From Chthoniobacterales bacterium (GTDB lineage: Bacteria; Verrucomicrobiota; Verrucomicrobiia; Chthoniobacterales; DASVRZ01): a stretch of DNA of 64,000 nt. The stretch spans positions 1 to 64,000 of the forward strand of contig JBDSQB010000018.1 of NCBI GenBank assembly GCA_039930045.1, in the 5' to 3' direction. This document shows, piece after piece, positions 17,227 through 26,862 of the stretch (the first letter of the stretch is position 1; every line of letters starts with the position of its first letter). Below the pieces are notes generated by a model that saw only the letters and a program-made list of their open reading frames with translations, made no database searches and was not told where the DNA came from. A program made the position numbers and the translations under genes.

Positions 17227-20200
17227 ATGACTGTCTCCAAACGCTCCATTTACACGCTGCCGATTCTCATTTTTGTCTTCGGCGCGGTGAGTTCCATCGG
17301 GTTGCTGCTCTGGATGATACGGCTGCAGGAAGAAAGAATCACCCGAGATTTTGCCCGCGTGTCTGGCGATCGCTCGGTGGCGGTGATGCAGCGGTTGCAG
17401 CAGGATTTGGGCATCCCGGAAAACATCCGCCAGCTCTACGACTCAAGCGATTTCGTGGATGAAAATGAGTTCCGAAATTTCGTGACACCGCTCCTCCAGA
17501 AACGGTCGGAACTCGACTGCGTCGCCTGGGCCCCGCGGGTCGTGGGGGCCGACGGGCAGGTGCGCCATATTGCCAATTATCTGGAGTCTCAAAAAGACGG
17601 CACGCTCGGGGGCGGGATGACCCTGGAGGAGCTGCCGGGGATGAGGGACGCGATTCAGGCGGCCGTGCAAACCGGGAGTGCCAGTTGGATCAATCTTCCC
17701 TCGGAGTCGCAGCAGCCGGGCACCCGGGCCGACTGGCTGGTGGTGCTGCCAGTAAAGTCTCATCAGTCCAATTCCGAGCACAGGAAGACGGAGGAAGGCG
17801 TCCTGCTGGCCCGGATCGATCTGCATCGGTTGATGTTTGAGGCTTTCGACAGTCTGGAAAAGGTGGGCCTCGACGCGGAGATTTACGACGGGAAAGTCGC
17901 CGAGTCGCACGTGCTTGCGAAGTGGTTTAGCCTCACCCGGACCGAGCCCTACGATCCGCAGAAGGAGCGGGACGCGGCGCATTATGCGTTTACCCGGACA
18001 GCGGACTTGGGGTCGAGTGAATGGACGATTTATTGCCGTCCAGCGCCGCATTTCATGGAGCATTACCAATGGTGGGAGCAGGGGTTTATCTTTGCCGGCT
18101 GCCTGCTGCTGAGCGTGCTGGTGGCGATGTATCTGCTGCGCCAGCGTCTCGCGGCCCACGAGTTGCGGCGCCAGCACGATATTACGAGCCTTCTGGAAAA
18201 CGTGGCGGTGGCTGCCAACGAAGCGGCGACCGACCAGGAACTGCTCGCCAAATCGCTCCAGGTGATCTGTGCCTATCTCGACTGGCCGTTTGGCCATGTC
18301 TGCGTGCCCGATCTCGCGGATGCGAACGTGCTGGTGTCGAGCGGCGTTTTTAGCATCACCGACGAGGAGCGTTTCCAAGGGATGCGGCATGAGACGGAGA
18401 AGATGAGATTTTCCAAAGGCATGGGATTGCCAGGCCGGGTGATGGAATCGCGGGAGGTGCTCTTCGTGGAAGACTTGCGGGAGTTTGAGGGTTTCCTGCG
18501 CAAAGAAGCGGCTGAGGGCAGCGGCCTGCTTTCTGCGTTTGCCTTCCCTGTGATCGTGCGGGATCGCGTGGTGGCGGTGGTGGAATTTTTTCATCTCGAC
18601 GTCAGCCAGCCGTTCCCCGACTGGCGGCAACTGCTCCTGAGCATTAGCCGGCAGATGGGGCTGGCGATGGAGCGCAGGCTGGCTGCGGAGGATTTGATGG
18701 AGAAGACGGCGGTGCTGGAGAATGCCGCCGATGGCATCGCCTATGTGGATGTGTCGGGTGTGTATATGACGGTGAACAAGGCGTATGCCCGCATGTGCGG
18801 CGTCGCGGCGAATGAATTGATCGGCACGAACCGGCGCAGCCATATCTATCGTGAGGACGTGGATATATTTACGGCGGCTTATCTGGAGATGATCATGGAC
18901 GGGCGTTCCGAGGCGGAGGGACGTTTCCTGCGTCCGGACGGGTCGATTTTTTATCAGGAGCTGACGATGATCCGCGACTTGGATCGCGCGGGCAATCTCC
19001 GGGGTTGCTACTTGTTTTCCCGCGACATTACCCAGCGCGAGGAGCATCAAAAAGCGCTGAGAGAGAGCGAGGAACGCTTCATGGCCTTTATGGCGAACAA
19101 CCCGGCGAGCGCCTCGATCAAGGACGAGGAGAGTCGGCTGGTTTACATTAATCCGGCGAGTCTGCGGAATTTCGGCCTGACTCAAAATGCCATCGGCAAG
19201 CCGCCCGAGGAGCTGACCAATCCAGAGGCCGCGAAGATCATTCGCGAAAGCGACCAGAAGCTCCTCGCCTCGAACAAGCCGTTGATGCAAGTCGAAGTCA
19301 TCCCGGACCGAACCGGGAAAATCCGCCACTGGCTGGTCTATAAATTTCCGATGAAAGGCCGCGATAACCAGCGTCTGATCGGGGTGCTTTGCCTCGATAT
19401 GACGGATCGTATGGAGGCCGAGGCGGCGATGATCGAGGCGCGCGACGAGGCGCTGGAGTCGGCGCGGCTAAAGTCGCAATTTCTCGCCAACATGAGCCAC
19501 GAGATTCGCACGCCGATGAATGGCCTCATCGGAATGCTCGGACTGCTGGCGAAGACGGAGTTGCAGGCGAATCAGTCCGAACTGCTGCGCACGGCGATGA
19601 CGGCGTCGGATTCACTGCTGCGCCTGCTAAACGACATTCTGGATTTCTCGAAGATCGACGCGGGTAAAATGGAACTCGACCCCGTCGTTTTCGACCCGCG
19701 CCAGTGCCTGCGCCACTCGGTGAGAATCCTCGAGGCCAACGCTCACAAGAAAGGACTGGAACTCACCTGCGAGGTGGCGCCCGAGGTCCCCGAGCATCTT
19801 CTCGGCGACTCCGGGCGGCTGGCGCAAATCGTGGTTAACCTGGTGAACAACGGCATTAAATTCACCCACGAAGGCGCAGTCTCGGTCCGCCTGTTTCTCC
19901 ACGAACGCCGGGGCAACGAAGTCCTTCTCCATGGCGTCGTCCGCGACACCGGCATCGGAGTTTCGGAAAGTCATCGCGAGCTGATTTTCCAGCCGTTCCG
20001 CCAGTCCGACAGCTCGACTGCTCGCCAGTACGGCGGCACTGGGCTGGGGCTCGCGATTTGCTCGCAACTCGTCGATCTCATGGGCGGCCGCATCTGGATC
20101 GAAGCCCCGGCTGGCGGCGGCAGCGAGTTCCATTTCACTGTGCTGATGGCCGAATCCGCAGAGCCCGCGCCTGCCATGCTCGCCGGCCAGCCCGTGGCGT

Positions 20201-20985
20201 CGCTCGCGCGGCATTCGCTGCGAATCCTCCTCGCCGAGGACAACGAGATCAACCAGCAGCTCGCCATTTCGCTCCTGCAGGAGCGCGGACACCATGTCAT
20301 CCTCGCGCGCAACGGATTTGAAGCCGTGGAGCTTTTCGAGAAATCACGTTTCGACCTCATCCTCATGGACGTGCAAATGCCCGGTAAGGACGGCTACCAG
20401 GCGACGCTCGACATTCGCAGCCATCCGAGGGGAAAAACCATCCCAATCTATGCGGTCACGGCCCACGCCATGCCCGAGGATCGCAGGCGCTGCCTCGAAG
20501 TGGGCATGAACGATTACCTCACCAAACCGATCCGCGTGGACCAGTTTGCCCAGCTCGTGGAGGCGAAAGTCGAGCGCAACGAAACGCTCGCCCAACAACC
20601 GACGGCGACTCGAATCATCAAGACCCGGCGCATCGCTCCGCCCGCAGTCGGCTGCAAACAATTCGACCTCGGCGCTCTCCGCCAGATGGTGAACAACAAC
20701 GACGCGCTCATCCTTCAACTCGCCTCCACTTTTACCCGCCAGGCCGCCGAGGATCGGAGTCAAATGCAGTCCGCTTTGCTGGATCGGAACGGCACGCAGC
20801 TCGAACATTCTGCGCATCGTTTGAAGGGATCTGCCCTGAGTTTTTCCGCCGCACCGTTGGCCGCAATCGCGCAAACCCTGGAGACCTCGGGCCGCAATGA
20901 CGACTTCCAAAGCGCGAGCGCCGTCTGGGAAAAGTTTGAGTCGGCTTACACCGCATTGGTGTCGGAACTCGATGCATTAAATTGA
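17227..20985 (+). CDS. Hybrid sensor histidine kinase (CHASE-GAF-PAS-PAS-HK-REC-HPt)
   Basis: 1,252 residues. Order of parts: membrane helix ~8-28, periplasmic CHASE domain ~40-230, membrane helix ~286-306, GAF ~320-490, PAS ~490-600, PAS ~614-730. Then HisKA with the phospho-acceptor in NMSHEIRTPMNG (H ~758), the ATPase domain with NGIKFTHEG, DTGIGVS and GGTGLGLAI boxes, and a receiver with LILMDVQMPGKDG (Asp ~1047) and the TKPI end. Last is an HPt domain with HRLKGSAL (His ~1197). All relay residues are present, so it should be an active phosphorelay (BarA/ArcB-like). The ligand is unknown. The response regulator at 21041, 55 bp downstream, is the probable partner. Confidence 0.93.
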   Translation: MTVSKRSIYTLPILIFVFGAVSSIGLLLWMIRLQEERITRDFARVSGDRSVAVMQRLQQDLGIPENIRQLYDSSDFVDENEFRNFVTPLLQKRSELDCVAWAPRVVGADGQVRHIANYLESQKDGTLGGGMTLEELPGMRDAIQAAVQTGSASWINLPSESQQPGTRADWLVVLPVKSHQSNSEHRKTEEGVLLARIDLHRLMFEAFDSLEKVGLDAEIYDGKVAESHVLAKWFSLTRTEPYDPQKERDAAHYAFTRTADLGSSEWTIYCRPAPHFMEHYQWWEQGFIFAGCLLLSVLVAMYLLRQRLAAHELRRQHDITSLLENVAVAANEAATDQELLAKSLQVICAYLDWPFGHVCVPDLADANVLVSSGVFSITDEERFQGMRHETEKMRFSKGMGLPGRVMESREVLFVEDLREFEGFLRKEAAEGSGLLSAFAFPVIVRDRVVAVVEFFHLDVSQPFPDWRQLLLSISRQMGLAMERRLAAEDLMEKTAVLENAADGIAYVDVSGVYMTVNKAYARMCGVAANELIGTNRRSHIYREDVDIFTAAYLEMIMDGRSEAEGRFLRPDGSIFYQELTMIRDLDRAGNLRGCYLFSRDITQREEHQKALRESEERFMAFMANNPASASIKDEESRLVYINPASLRNFGLTQNAIGKPPEELTNPEAAKIIRESDQKLLASNKPLMQVEVIPDRTGKIRHWLVYKFPMKGRDNQRLIGVLCLDMTDRMEAEAAMIEARDEALESARLKSQFLANMSHEIRTPMNGLIGMLGLLAKTELQANQSELLRTAMTASDSLLRLLNDILDFSKIDAGKMELDPVVFDPRQCLRHSVRILEANAHKKGLELTCEVAPEVPEHLLGDSGRLAQIVVNLVNNGIKFTHEGAVSVRLFLHERRGNEVLLHGVVRDTGIGVSESHRELIFQPFRQSDSSTARQYGGTGLGLAICSQLVDLMGGRIWIEAPAGGGSEFHFTVLMAESAEPAPAMLAGQPVASLARHSLRILLAEDNEINQQLAISLLQERGHHVILARNGFEAVELFEKSRFDLILMDVQMPGKDGYQATLDIRSHPRGKTIPIYAVTAHAMPEDRRRCLEVGMNDYLTKPIRVDQFAQLVEAKVERNETLAQQPTATRIIKTRRIAPPAVGCKQFDLGALRQMVNNNDALILQLASTFTRQAAEDRSQMQSALLDRNGTQLEHSAHRLKGSALSFSAAPLAAIAQTLETSGRNDDFQSASAVWEKFESAYTALVSELDALN

Positions 20986-21040
20986 TAGTCACAATTTTTG
21001 CGGGCGTGAGCTGCGTATATGGTAACGTATTCGACCCCTC

Positions 21041-21661
21041 ATGAACATTCTCATCGCCGAAGACGACGCCATTTCCCGGCTCCTCCTCACAGACACTCTC
21101 ACGCGCTGGGGGCACCAGGTCGAGGCCGTGGAAAATGGCGAGCAGGCTTGGGAAGTCTTTCAGCGCAAAGACGCGCCGCCGCTGGCGATTCTCGACTGGA
21201 TGATGCCCGGTCTCGATGGACTTGAGGTCTGCCGCCGCGCCCGCAGCCTGCCCCGGAGCGTGGCGTTTCACATTATATTGCTGACCGCCCGCGAGCAAAA
21301 AGCCGACATCGTCGGTGGGCTCGAAGTCGGCGCAAATGATTACATGGTCAAGCCCTTCGACCCTGCGGAATTGCGCGCCCGCGTCGGCGTCGGCGAGCGA
21401 ATGATTGTGCTGCAGGAGGAACTGGCCGCCCGCGTAATCGAGTTGGAGGCGGCTCTGGAAAAAGTGAAGAAGCTCCAGGGAATGCTCCCGATTTGTTCCT
21501 ATTGTAAAAAGATTCGCAACGACGAGGACTATTGGCAGGAGGTCGAGACCTATCTCGGCGACCACTCGGAGGCGGAATTCAGCCACGGCATCTGCCCGCA
21601 TTGCTTCGAGAAATTAATGGGCGTCTCGTTCGCCGAGGCGAAAGCCAAAAAGGGAATCTAA
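21041..21661 (+). CDS. Response regulator with C-terminal Cys-rich module
   Basis: 206 residues. Residues 1-~125 are a receiver domain with the acidic pair near the start (AEDDA), the phospho-acceptor Asp in LAILDWMMPGLDG (~52), and the conserved Lys in YMVKPFDPAE. A coiled segment follows (EELAARVIELEAALEKVK), then a short C-terminal module with four cysteines: PICSYCKKIRNDEDYW and SHGICPHCFEKL. It is found on many such regulators next to hybrid kinases and may bind zinc. There is no DNA-binding domain, so output is probably by protein contact. Likely partner of the upstream hybrid kinase. Confidence 0.88.
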   Translation: MNILIAEDDAISRLLLTDTLTRWGHQVEAVENGEQAWEVFQRKDAPPLAILDWMMPGLDGLEVCRRARSLPRSVAFHIILLTAREQKADIVGGLEVGANDYMVKPFDPAELRARVGVGERMIVLQEELAARVIELEAALEKVKKLQGMLPICSYCKKIRNDEDYWQEVETYLGDHSEAEFSHGICPHCFEKLMGVSFAEAKAKKGI

Positions 21662-21727
21662 GCAGTGGAATTGAGGCGAGTTTTTTCGTGCCTTTTCGCG
21701 GCGGCTTGTCCTTAATATGGGCTTCCC

Positions 21728-22780
21728 ATGAGCCAGCCTTCGCCCCGCAAAAAAGTCGCCGTCGTCGGAGCATCCGGCTATTCCGGGGAGGAACTCCTCC
21801 GCCTCCTTGGGAATCATCCAGAAGTCGAATTGGTCGCGATCACCTCGCGCCAGCACGCGGGCAAGGCGCTTGGCGACGTTCAGCCGCAGTTTCGCGGTCA
21901 TCCACGGCTGGCTGGCATTCGATTCATCGACTCCGATGTGGAAAAAATCACCGCCACGGGAGCGGAATTTGTTTTCCTCGCGTTGCCGCACGGACTCGCC
22001 GGGGAATTTGCCGAGCCGCTGCTGCGGGCGGGCCTGCGCGTGCTCGATCTGAGCGCCGATTTTCGCCTGCGCAGCGCGGCGGTTTTCGAGGAATTTTACG
22101 GAGCGAAACATCCCGCACCGCAACTGCTGGATCAAGCGGTTTACGGTTCGCCGGAGATTCATCGCGACGCGATCGTGAGTGCGATGTTAGTCGCCTGTCC
22201 CGGCTGCTATCCGACTAGCATTCTTGTCCCGCTCGTGCCGTTGCTGCGCCGGGGATTGCTCAAGCCGCAAAGCATCATCGCCAACTGCCTCAGCGGCGTC
22301 AGCGGTGCTGGACGCAAGGCCGACATTTCGCTCCTCTTCGCCGAGTGCAATGAAAGTGTGCGCGCTTACGGCCTGCCCAAGCACCGGCATTTGTCCGAGG
22401 TCGAGCAGGAACTTTCCCTCGCCGCCGGCACCGATCTCACCATTAGCTTCGCGCCGCATCTTATTCCCATCACTCGTGGAATCCTAACCACGATCCACGC
22501 CGCGCCGGATGAAAACCTAACCATCGATGCGCTCTCCGCCGCGTATCATGAAGCTTATGCCAGCGAGCCGTTTGTCCGCTTGTTGGGAACGTCCGATTTT
22601 CCCGATGTAAAATATGTCGCGCGAACCAACTACATCGACATCGGCTGGCAATTCGACGCGCGCACTGGTCGCGTGATTCTTCTCAGCGCCGAAGATAATT
22701 TAACCAAGGGAGCCGCGGGCCAGGCCGTGCAGTGCCTCAATCTAATGGCTGGCTTTTCTGAAACCACCGGCCTGATTTAA
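21728..22780 (+). CDS. argC: N-acetyl-gamma-glutamyl-phosphate reductase
   Basis: 350 residues. It catalyses the third step of arginine synthesis, NADPH-dependent reduction of N-acetylglutamyl phosphate. The dinucleotide fold starts with VAVVGASGYSGEELLRLL. The catalytic cysteine lies in VACPGCYPTS at ~157-166. The substrate region includes GVSGAGRKA and the later HLIPITRGILTT. Standard length. First gene of the argC-argJ-argB run; argJ starts 12 nt after its stop. An ATG start with no strong ribosome site. Confidence 0.96.
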   Translation: MSQPSPRKKVAVVGASGYSGEELLRLLGNHPEVELVAITSRQHAGKALGDVQPQFRGHPRLAGIRFIDSDVEKITATGAEFVFLALPHGLAGEFAEPLLRAGLRVLDLSADFRLRSAAVFEEFYGAKHPAPQLLDQAVYGSPEIHRDAIVSAMLVACPGCYPTSILVPLVPLLRRGLLKPQSIIANCLSGVSGAGRKADISLLFAECNESVRAYGLPKHRHLSEVEQELSLAAGTDLTISFAPHLIPITRGILTTIHAAPDENLTIDALSAAYHEAYASEPFVRLLGTSDFPDVKYVARTNYIDIGWQFDARTGRVILLSAEDNLTKGAAGQAVQCLNLMAGFSETTGLI

Positions 22781-22792
22781 CATTCTACTAAC

Positions 22793-24013
22793 ATGCCCGA
22801 GCACTCCACCTTTCCCGTCGTTGCCGGCGGCATCACCCTGCCTGCGGGCTTCCTTGCCGGCGCTGTTTATGCTGGCATCAAACCCGGCAACGACGACAAG
22901 CGCGACTTCGCCCTCATTCTCTCGGAAGTCCCGGCGGTGGCGGCAGCGACTTTTACGACTAACAAAATCAAAGCCGCGCCAGTTCGCGTTTCACAAGCTA
23001 ACATTCGCGGCAGCGACATTCGCGGCGTCTTGCTCAACAGCGGCAACGCCAACGCCTGCAACGGCGTCGTCGGCATTCAGCACACCAAGCGCAGCATCAA
23101 GGCCGTCGCCAAAGTTTTCAAACTCAAGGACAACCAGTTGCTAGTCTGCTCCACAGGCCGCATTGGAGTGGAACTCCCGATCGAAAAAATGGAGTCGGCC
23201 GCGAGTCTTTTCCCAGATGCCATGTCACGCAAGGGAAGCCACAAGACGGCCAAGGCGATCATGACCTCCGACACATTTCCGAAGGAGATAGGAGTGCAAG
23301 TCGAGATCGGAGGGCGAACAGTTAGCATCGGCGGAATCGCCAAGGGCGCGGGGATGATCAATCCTAACATGGCGACCATGCTCAGTGTCGTCACTACCGA
23401 TCTAGCCATTGAAAAAAAGGAGCTGCAGCGCGCCCTCAGCATCGCCGTTGAGCAGAGTTACAATCGTATCACCGTCGATGGCGACATGAGTACTAACGAC
23501 ACCGTCATTCTTCTAGCTAATGGAGCGGCCGGCGGCGAGCCTGCGACGAACGAACATCCGGACTTCCATCGCTTTCAGGAGGCGCTGAATTTCGTCACCC
23601 GCAACCTCGCTCGCATGATCGTCGAGGACGGGGAGGGTGTTAGTAAATTCGTCGAAGTCCAAATCAATGGAGCCGCCACCTTTCAGGACGCCAGAAAAGT
23701 GGCGAACGCGATTGCCAACTCGACGTTAGTGAAATGCGCCTGGAACGGCGAGGACCCCAACTGGGGCCGGATCATGGACGCAATCGGCTATTCCACGGCT
23801 CGTGCGCGTGAGGAAATGATCGACATTTATTACGACGGATTGATCGCCGTGAAGAACGGCATGAAGAGCGCGACGCCCGTGAAAGCGCTGCGCAGCGTGA
23901 TGAAAAAGCGGAAGTTTAAAGTCACCGTCGATCTCCATCTTGGCACCGCCCAATACATCATTTACACCACCGATCTAACCGCCGAATACGTCGAGCTAAA
24001 CAAGGGCGAATAG
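22793..24013 (+). CDS. argJ: Glutamate N-acetyltransferase / amino-acid acetyltransferase
   Basis: 406 residues. ArgJ moves the acetyl group from N-acetylornithine to glutamate, and in bifunctional forms also makes N-acetylglutamate from acetyl-CoA. It is an Ntn-type enzyme that cleaves itself before a threonine. The cleavage and active-site stretch is KGAGMINPNMATML, with the nucleophile Thr in MAT. The oxyanion region is visible in CSTGRIGVELP. C-terminal signature: NWGRIMDAIGYS. Its presence implies the cyclic acetyl-recycling arginine pathway. Between argC (12 nt) and argB (19 nt). Confidence 0.96.
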   Translation: MPEHSTFPVVAGGITLPAGFLAGAVYAGIKPGNDDKRDFALILSEVPAVAAATFTTNKIKAAPVRVSQANIRGSDIRGVLLNSGNANACNGVVGIQHTKRSIKAVAKVFKLKDNQLLVCSTGRIGVELPIEKMESAASLFPDAMSRKGSHKTAKAIMTSDTFPKEIGVQVEIGGRTVSIGGIAKGAGMINPNMATMLSVVTTDLAIEKKELQRALSIAVEQSYNRITVDGDMSTNDTVILLANGAAGGEPATNEHPDFHRFQEALNFVTRNLARMIVEDGEGVSKFVEVQINGAATFQDARKVANAIANSTLVKCAWNGEDPNWGRIMDAIGYSTARAREEMIDIYYDGLIAVKNGMKSATPVKALRSVMKKRKFKVTVDLHLGTAQYIIYTTDLTAEYVELNKGE

Positions 24014-24032
24014 TTTTCCAAACCGCTAGTAC

Positions 24033-24914
24033 ATGTCTAACATTTCCTCTTCCATTCGCGCCGAAGTCCTCATCGAGGCGCTGCCGTTCATCCAGAAATT
24101 TCGCGGCCAGACTTTCGTGATCAAATACGGCGGCAGCGCCATGGAGGACGATCATCTGGTGGAGCGTCTTTTGCGCGATGTCGTCTTTCTCGAAGCGGTG
24201 GGAATTAATCCCGTGCTGGTCCATGGCGGTGGAAAATCCATCAGCGGAAAAATGCGCGAAGCGGGACTTTCCGCTCGCTTCGTCAATGGCCTGCGCGTGA
24301 CGGACGAGGGAGTGATCGGCATCGTCGAGCAGGTGCTGGACCGGGAGATCAACCCGGGTCTGGTCAAGACGATCAATGAGTTTGGCGGCCACGCGGTTGG
24401 TTTCTCCGGGCGCGACGTTTGCCTGGGGGAGAAGCTTCCGCCCCAGCTCGATGCGAAGACGGGTGAGACGGTCGATCTCGGCTATGTCGGCACGGTGAAC
24501 ACGCTCAACTTGGACGCCGTCCGCGCGACTTTGGCCGAAGAAAAAGTGCCCATCATTTCGCCCATCGCCCGGGATGCGAACGGTCACACGCTGAATGTGA
24601 ACGCCGACATCGCCGCAGGCTCCATCGCGGCGGCTTTGGGTGCGTCGAAAATGATCTATCTGAGCGACGTTCCCGGCATCATGCGCGATGTGGCTGACCG
24701 CGAATCGCTCATTCCCAGCGTGAACAGCGAGATGGTTAGGAAACTCATGCAACAGGGCGTCATTGCTGGCGGCATGATTCCCAAAGTGGATTCCGCCCTC
24801 AAGGCGCTCAGCGACGGTGTGGGCAAGGTCCATTTCATCGATGGCCGCATTCCCCACGCGCTCTTGCTGGAGATCTGTACTAACAGCGGCATCGGCACGG
24901 AAGTTTTGCCCTGA
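24033..24914 (+). CDS. argB: Acetylglutamate kinase
   Basis: 293 residues, amino-acid kinase family. It phosphorylates N-acetylglutamate, the second and usually regulated step of arginine synthesis. Visible motifs: FVIKYGGSAM (phosphate-binding Lys), VLVHGGGKSIS, the N-acetylglutamate region RVTDEGVIGIVEQV, and NVNADIAAGSIAAAL. The C-terminal GGMIPKVDSALKAL and HFIDGRIPHALLLE are usual. The N-terminal helix (EVLIEALPFIQKF) that supports arginine-sensitive hexamers is present, which suggests feedback control by arginine. Last gene of the arg run; no argD or argF in the window. Confidence 0.96.
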   Translation: MSNISSSIRAEVLIEALPFIQKFRGQTFVIKYGGSAMEDDHLVERLLRDVVFLEAVGINPVLVHGGGKSISGKMREAGLSARFVNGLRVTDEGVIGIVEQVLDREINPGLVKTINEFGGHAVGFSGRDVCLGEKLPPQLDAKTGETVDLGYVGTVNTLNLDAVRATLAEEKVPIISPIARDANGHTLNVNADIAAGSIAAALGASKMIYLSDVPGIMRDVADRESLIPSVNSEMVRKLMQQGVIAGGMIPKVDSALKALSDGVGKVHFIDGRIPHALLLEICTNSGIGTEVLP

Positions 24915-24923
24915 GTTAGAGTC

Positions 24924-25343
24924 TTATCTGTCGCAAGCGCACTCGACCGGCGCGTGGGCGAGGCGATTGGTTAGTTCCGCATCCGGCTTGAAGAGCCATC
25001 TGGAAAGAAAATGGCGGTTCTGCGAAATGCTCGAGACGATTTTCTTGGCAAACGGCAGCAGCGCGGGACTGGCCAGGCGCTGACTCCATTCGCGATATTC
25101 TCGGAGCGCATAGAGGCACATGATCCAAGCGTGGCCGCCCTGATAAACCTGACCTTCGTCGCTGATGACGATGATTTCGCGGTCCGGATGCAGTGCCGTG
25201 ATTCCGGGGAAACGTTGTTCGAGATCAAGGGTCTGCAGCGGCACAAACTCCAATGGAATGTAACTCGGCTGGCGGCTGAGAAACTCCCGGCAGCGGCGGC
25301 AAAGCGCGCATTCGGCATCGTAGAGAACGAAGAGTTTTTTCAT
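24924..25343 (-). CDS. DCC-family (DUF393) thiol-disulfide oxidoreductase-like protein
   Basis: 139 residues from the ATG at 25343, which overlaps the TGA of the upstream epimerase gene (ATGA), a sign of translational coupling. The start of the domain is the family mark LYDAECALCRRC, with a CxxC pair after the short first strand, then RFPGITALHPDREIIVI and GHAWIMCLYAL. The fold is thioredoxin-like; the biochemical role of the family is poorly known. It is the last gene of a minus-strand run with a GbsR-type regulator, a small membrane protein and a TIGR01777 epimerase. Confidence 0.85.
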   Translation of the reverse strand: MKKLFVLYDAECALCRRCREFLSRQPSYIPLEFVPLQTLDLEQRFPGITALHPDREIIVISDEGQVYQGGHAWIMCLYALREYREWSQRLASPALLPFAKKIVSSISQNRHFLSRWLFKPDAELTNRLAHAPVECACDR

Positions 25344-26329
25344 CTTTTGCCGAGGTGCAGCGGAGCGTGCAAAGGTTCGAAATGATCGTCGAGCAGCGGG
25401 TGAATGGGGTGCCCGAGCAAATTGCGAACGGCCGTTTCCCAATGCGGATGATGGAAAATGAAACCGTCGGCCAGTAAGCGAGCCGGGATGACGCGGCGAC
25501 TTTTTAAGACGAGTTCGGTTTCTGCGCGCAGGAAAATCGCCCCGATGGCCAGCATCCAGGCGGGCGTGGGAAGCCCGATGCTTTGCCGGTCCGCCTCGCG
25601 CAGGATGCGCATGAAGTCGCGATTGGGCAGGGGATTGGGCGAGGCAATGTTGATCGCGCCACTGAGGTGGTCGTTTTCCAGAATCCATTCGAGGGCGCGG
25701 AGAAAATCCTGCCAATGCACCCATGAAACGAACTGGCGTCCGTTGCCGAGTTTTCCTCCCAAATGCCAAAGGCTTAGACGATGAAACGCCTGAAAGACTC
25801 CGTCGCCGCCGGGGCCCATGACCATGGCGCTGCGCAGGGCCACTTTCCGGGTGTTCGGAGTGGCGGCCTCATTCAGCGCGGCCTCCCATTTCTGGCAGAC
25901 ATCGACTGAAAATCCGCTGCCGATCTCGCCGGTCGCCTCGTCCATTTCGCGGTCCTCCGCGTGACGATAGATCGTGGCCGAACTGCTGTTCAGCCAGACT
26001 TTCGGCGGTTGCGCACAGGCGGCGATGGCTTGCCCGAGAACGGCGGTGCTGCGCAGGCGGGAATCGTAAATTTCCTGCCGATGGCGCGCGGTGTAGCGGC
26101 AGTTGACGCTGCGTCCGGCGAGATTGATGACGGCGTCCGCATTTTCCAGTTCGGCCATCCACGCGCCGGGAGTGGCACCGTCCCAGAGAACCTGGCGAAT
26201 GTGAGAAGCGTCGGCGGCAGGCTTTCGGCTGAGGACGACGACCGCGTGCCCGAGGCTGGCGAAATGACGGCTGACGAGTCGGCCAATGTAGCCGTTGCCG
26301 CCGGGAAGGATGAGTTTGAGTGTTTTCAT
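25340..26329 (-). CDS. TIGR01777-family NAD(P)-dependent epimerase
   Basis: 329 residues. An extended-SDR fold with the N-terminal nucleotide motif LPGGNGYIGRLV (G-x-x-G-x-x-G type), INLAGRSVNCRY, and SSATIYRHAED in the catalytic region. The C-terminal DUF1731 domain ends in the usual DGFIFHHPHWETAVRNLL. The substrate of this family (YfcH/SulA-like) is not established. Cotranscribed with the DCC protein (ATGA overlap) and preceded by a membrane protein and a GbsR-like regulator. Confidence 0.88.
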   Translation of the reverse strand: MKTLKLILPGGNGYIGRLVSRHFASLGHAVVVLSRKPAADASHIRQVLWDGATPGAWMAELENADAVINLAGRSVNCRYTARHRQEIYDSRLRSTAVLGQAIAACAQPPKVWLNSSSATIYRHAEDREMDEATGEIGSGFSVDVCQKWEAALNEAATPNTRKVALRSAMVMGPGGDGVFQAFHRLSLWHLGGKLGNGRQFVSWVHWQDFLRALEWILENDHLSGAINIASPNPLPNRDFMRILREADRQSIGLPTPAWMLAIGAIFLRAETELVLKSRRVIPARLLADGFIFHHPHWETAVRNLLGHPIHPLLDDHFEPLHAPLHLGKR

Positions 26330-26376
26330 GGTGAGTGGCCGGGCGGGGCGATCCGCCCGGCGTGGCGTGATTCGAG

Positions 26377-26778
26377 TTAGATTTTTACCTGGCTCAGGTT
26401 CGCTTGCGGTGGAACGGGCGGCGGTGCTTGGTGGAGCAGGGCGCGCTTCCGCATTTTGGTGAAGACCAGCAGGTTAAAGAAATGCATCGCGCCGAGCACG
26501 AGCAGAACGATGCCGACTTTATTGCTGACGATTTCGAAGACGTCGCGGGTGCTTTCGACGACAGCGCCGACTTTCAAGGCCAGGGCGATGTAGCCGATAT
26601 TCACGAGGTAAAAGCCCACGACGAGCAGGTGATTGACCGAATCGGCGAGCGGCTCGTTGCCACCGAAGCTGTCCACGAGGAAGATTCGGCCGTTTTTGTG
26701 CAAAGTGCGTGCGACCCAAATGGTCATGCTCAGAGTAAGAAGGAGATAACTGAGATAGGTGATGGTGATGTAGTTCAT
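26377..26778 (-). CDS. Small integral membrane protein
   Basis: 133 residues with about three hydrophobic segments (YITITYLSYLLLTLSM, HLLVVGFYLVNIGYIAL, VGIVLLVLGAMHFFNLLVF) and a Pro-rich cytoplasmic tail. Between the first two segments lies a conserved-looking LVDSFGGNEPLADSVNH loop. No family name was recognised. It sits between the GbsR-type regulator (84 nt upstream) and the epimerase (47 nt downstream) and probably works in the same process. Confidence 0.75.
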   Translation of the reverse strand: MNYITITYLSYLLLTLSMTIWVARTLHKNGRIFLVDSFGGNEPLADSVNHLLVVGFYLVNIGYIALALKVGAVVESTRDVFEIVSNKVGIVLLVLGAMHFFNLLVFTKMRKRALLHQAPPPVPPQANLSQVKI

Positions 26779-26839
26779 AGTTTATTGTGTTGTTTGAGAT
26801 TCCAGAAAGAAATGAAAGTTGATTGTAAAAAAAGGGTGT

Positions 26840-26859
26840 TTAATTCATGGTGACCTCCC
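26840..26859 (-). other. Strong ribosome site with a two-codon start-stop frame
   Basis: On the minus strand, between the regulator stop and the membrane-protein gene, GGGAGGT is followed four bases later by ATG AAT TAA. It is the best Shine-Dalgarno match in the neighbourhood and leads into an immediate stop. It may be a decayed start of a lost gene, or a minimal frame that holds ribosomes. Confidence 0.4.
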
Positions 26860-26862
26860 GCG

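Noticed and set aside
17443-19329. A 628-codon minus-strand frame opposite the hybrid kinase
   Set aside because: It is a GC-driven shadow of the kinase gene; the kinase domains are complete on the plus strand.
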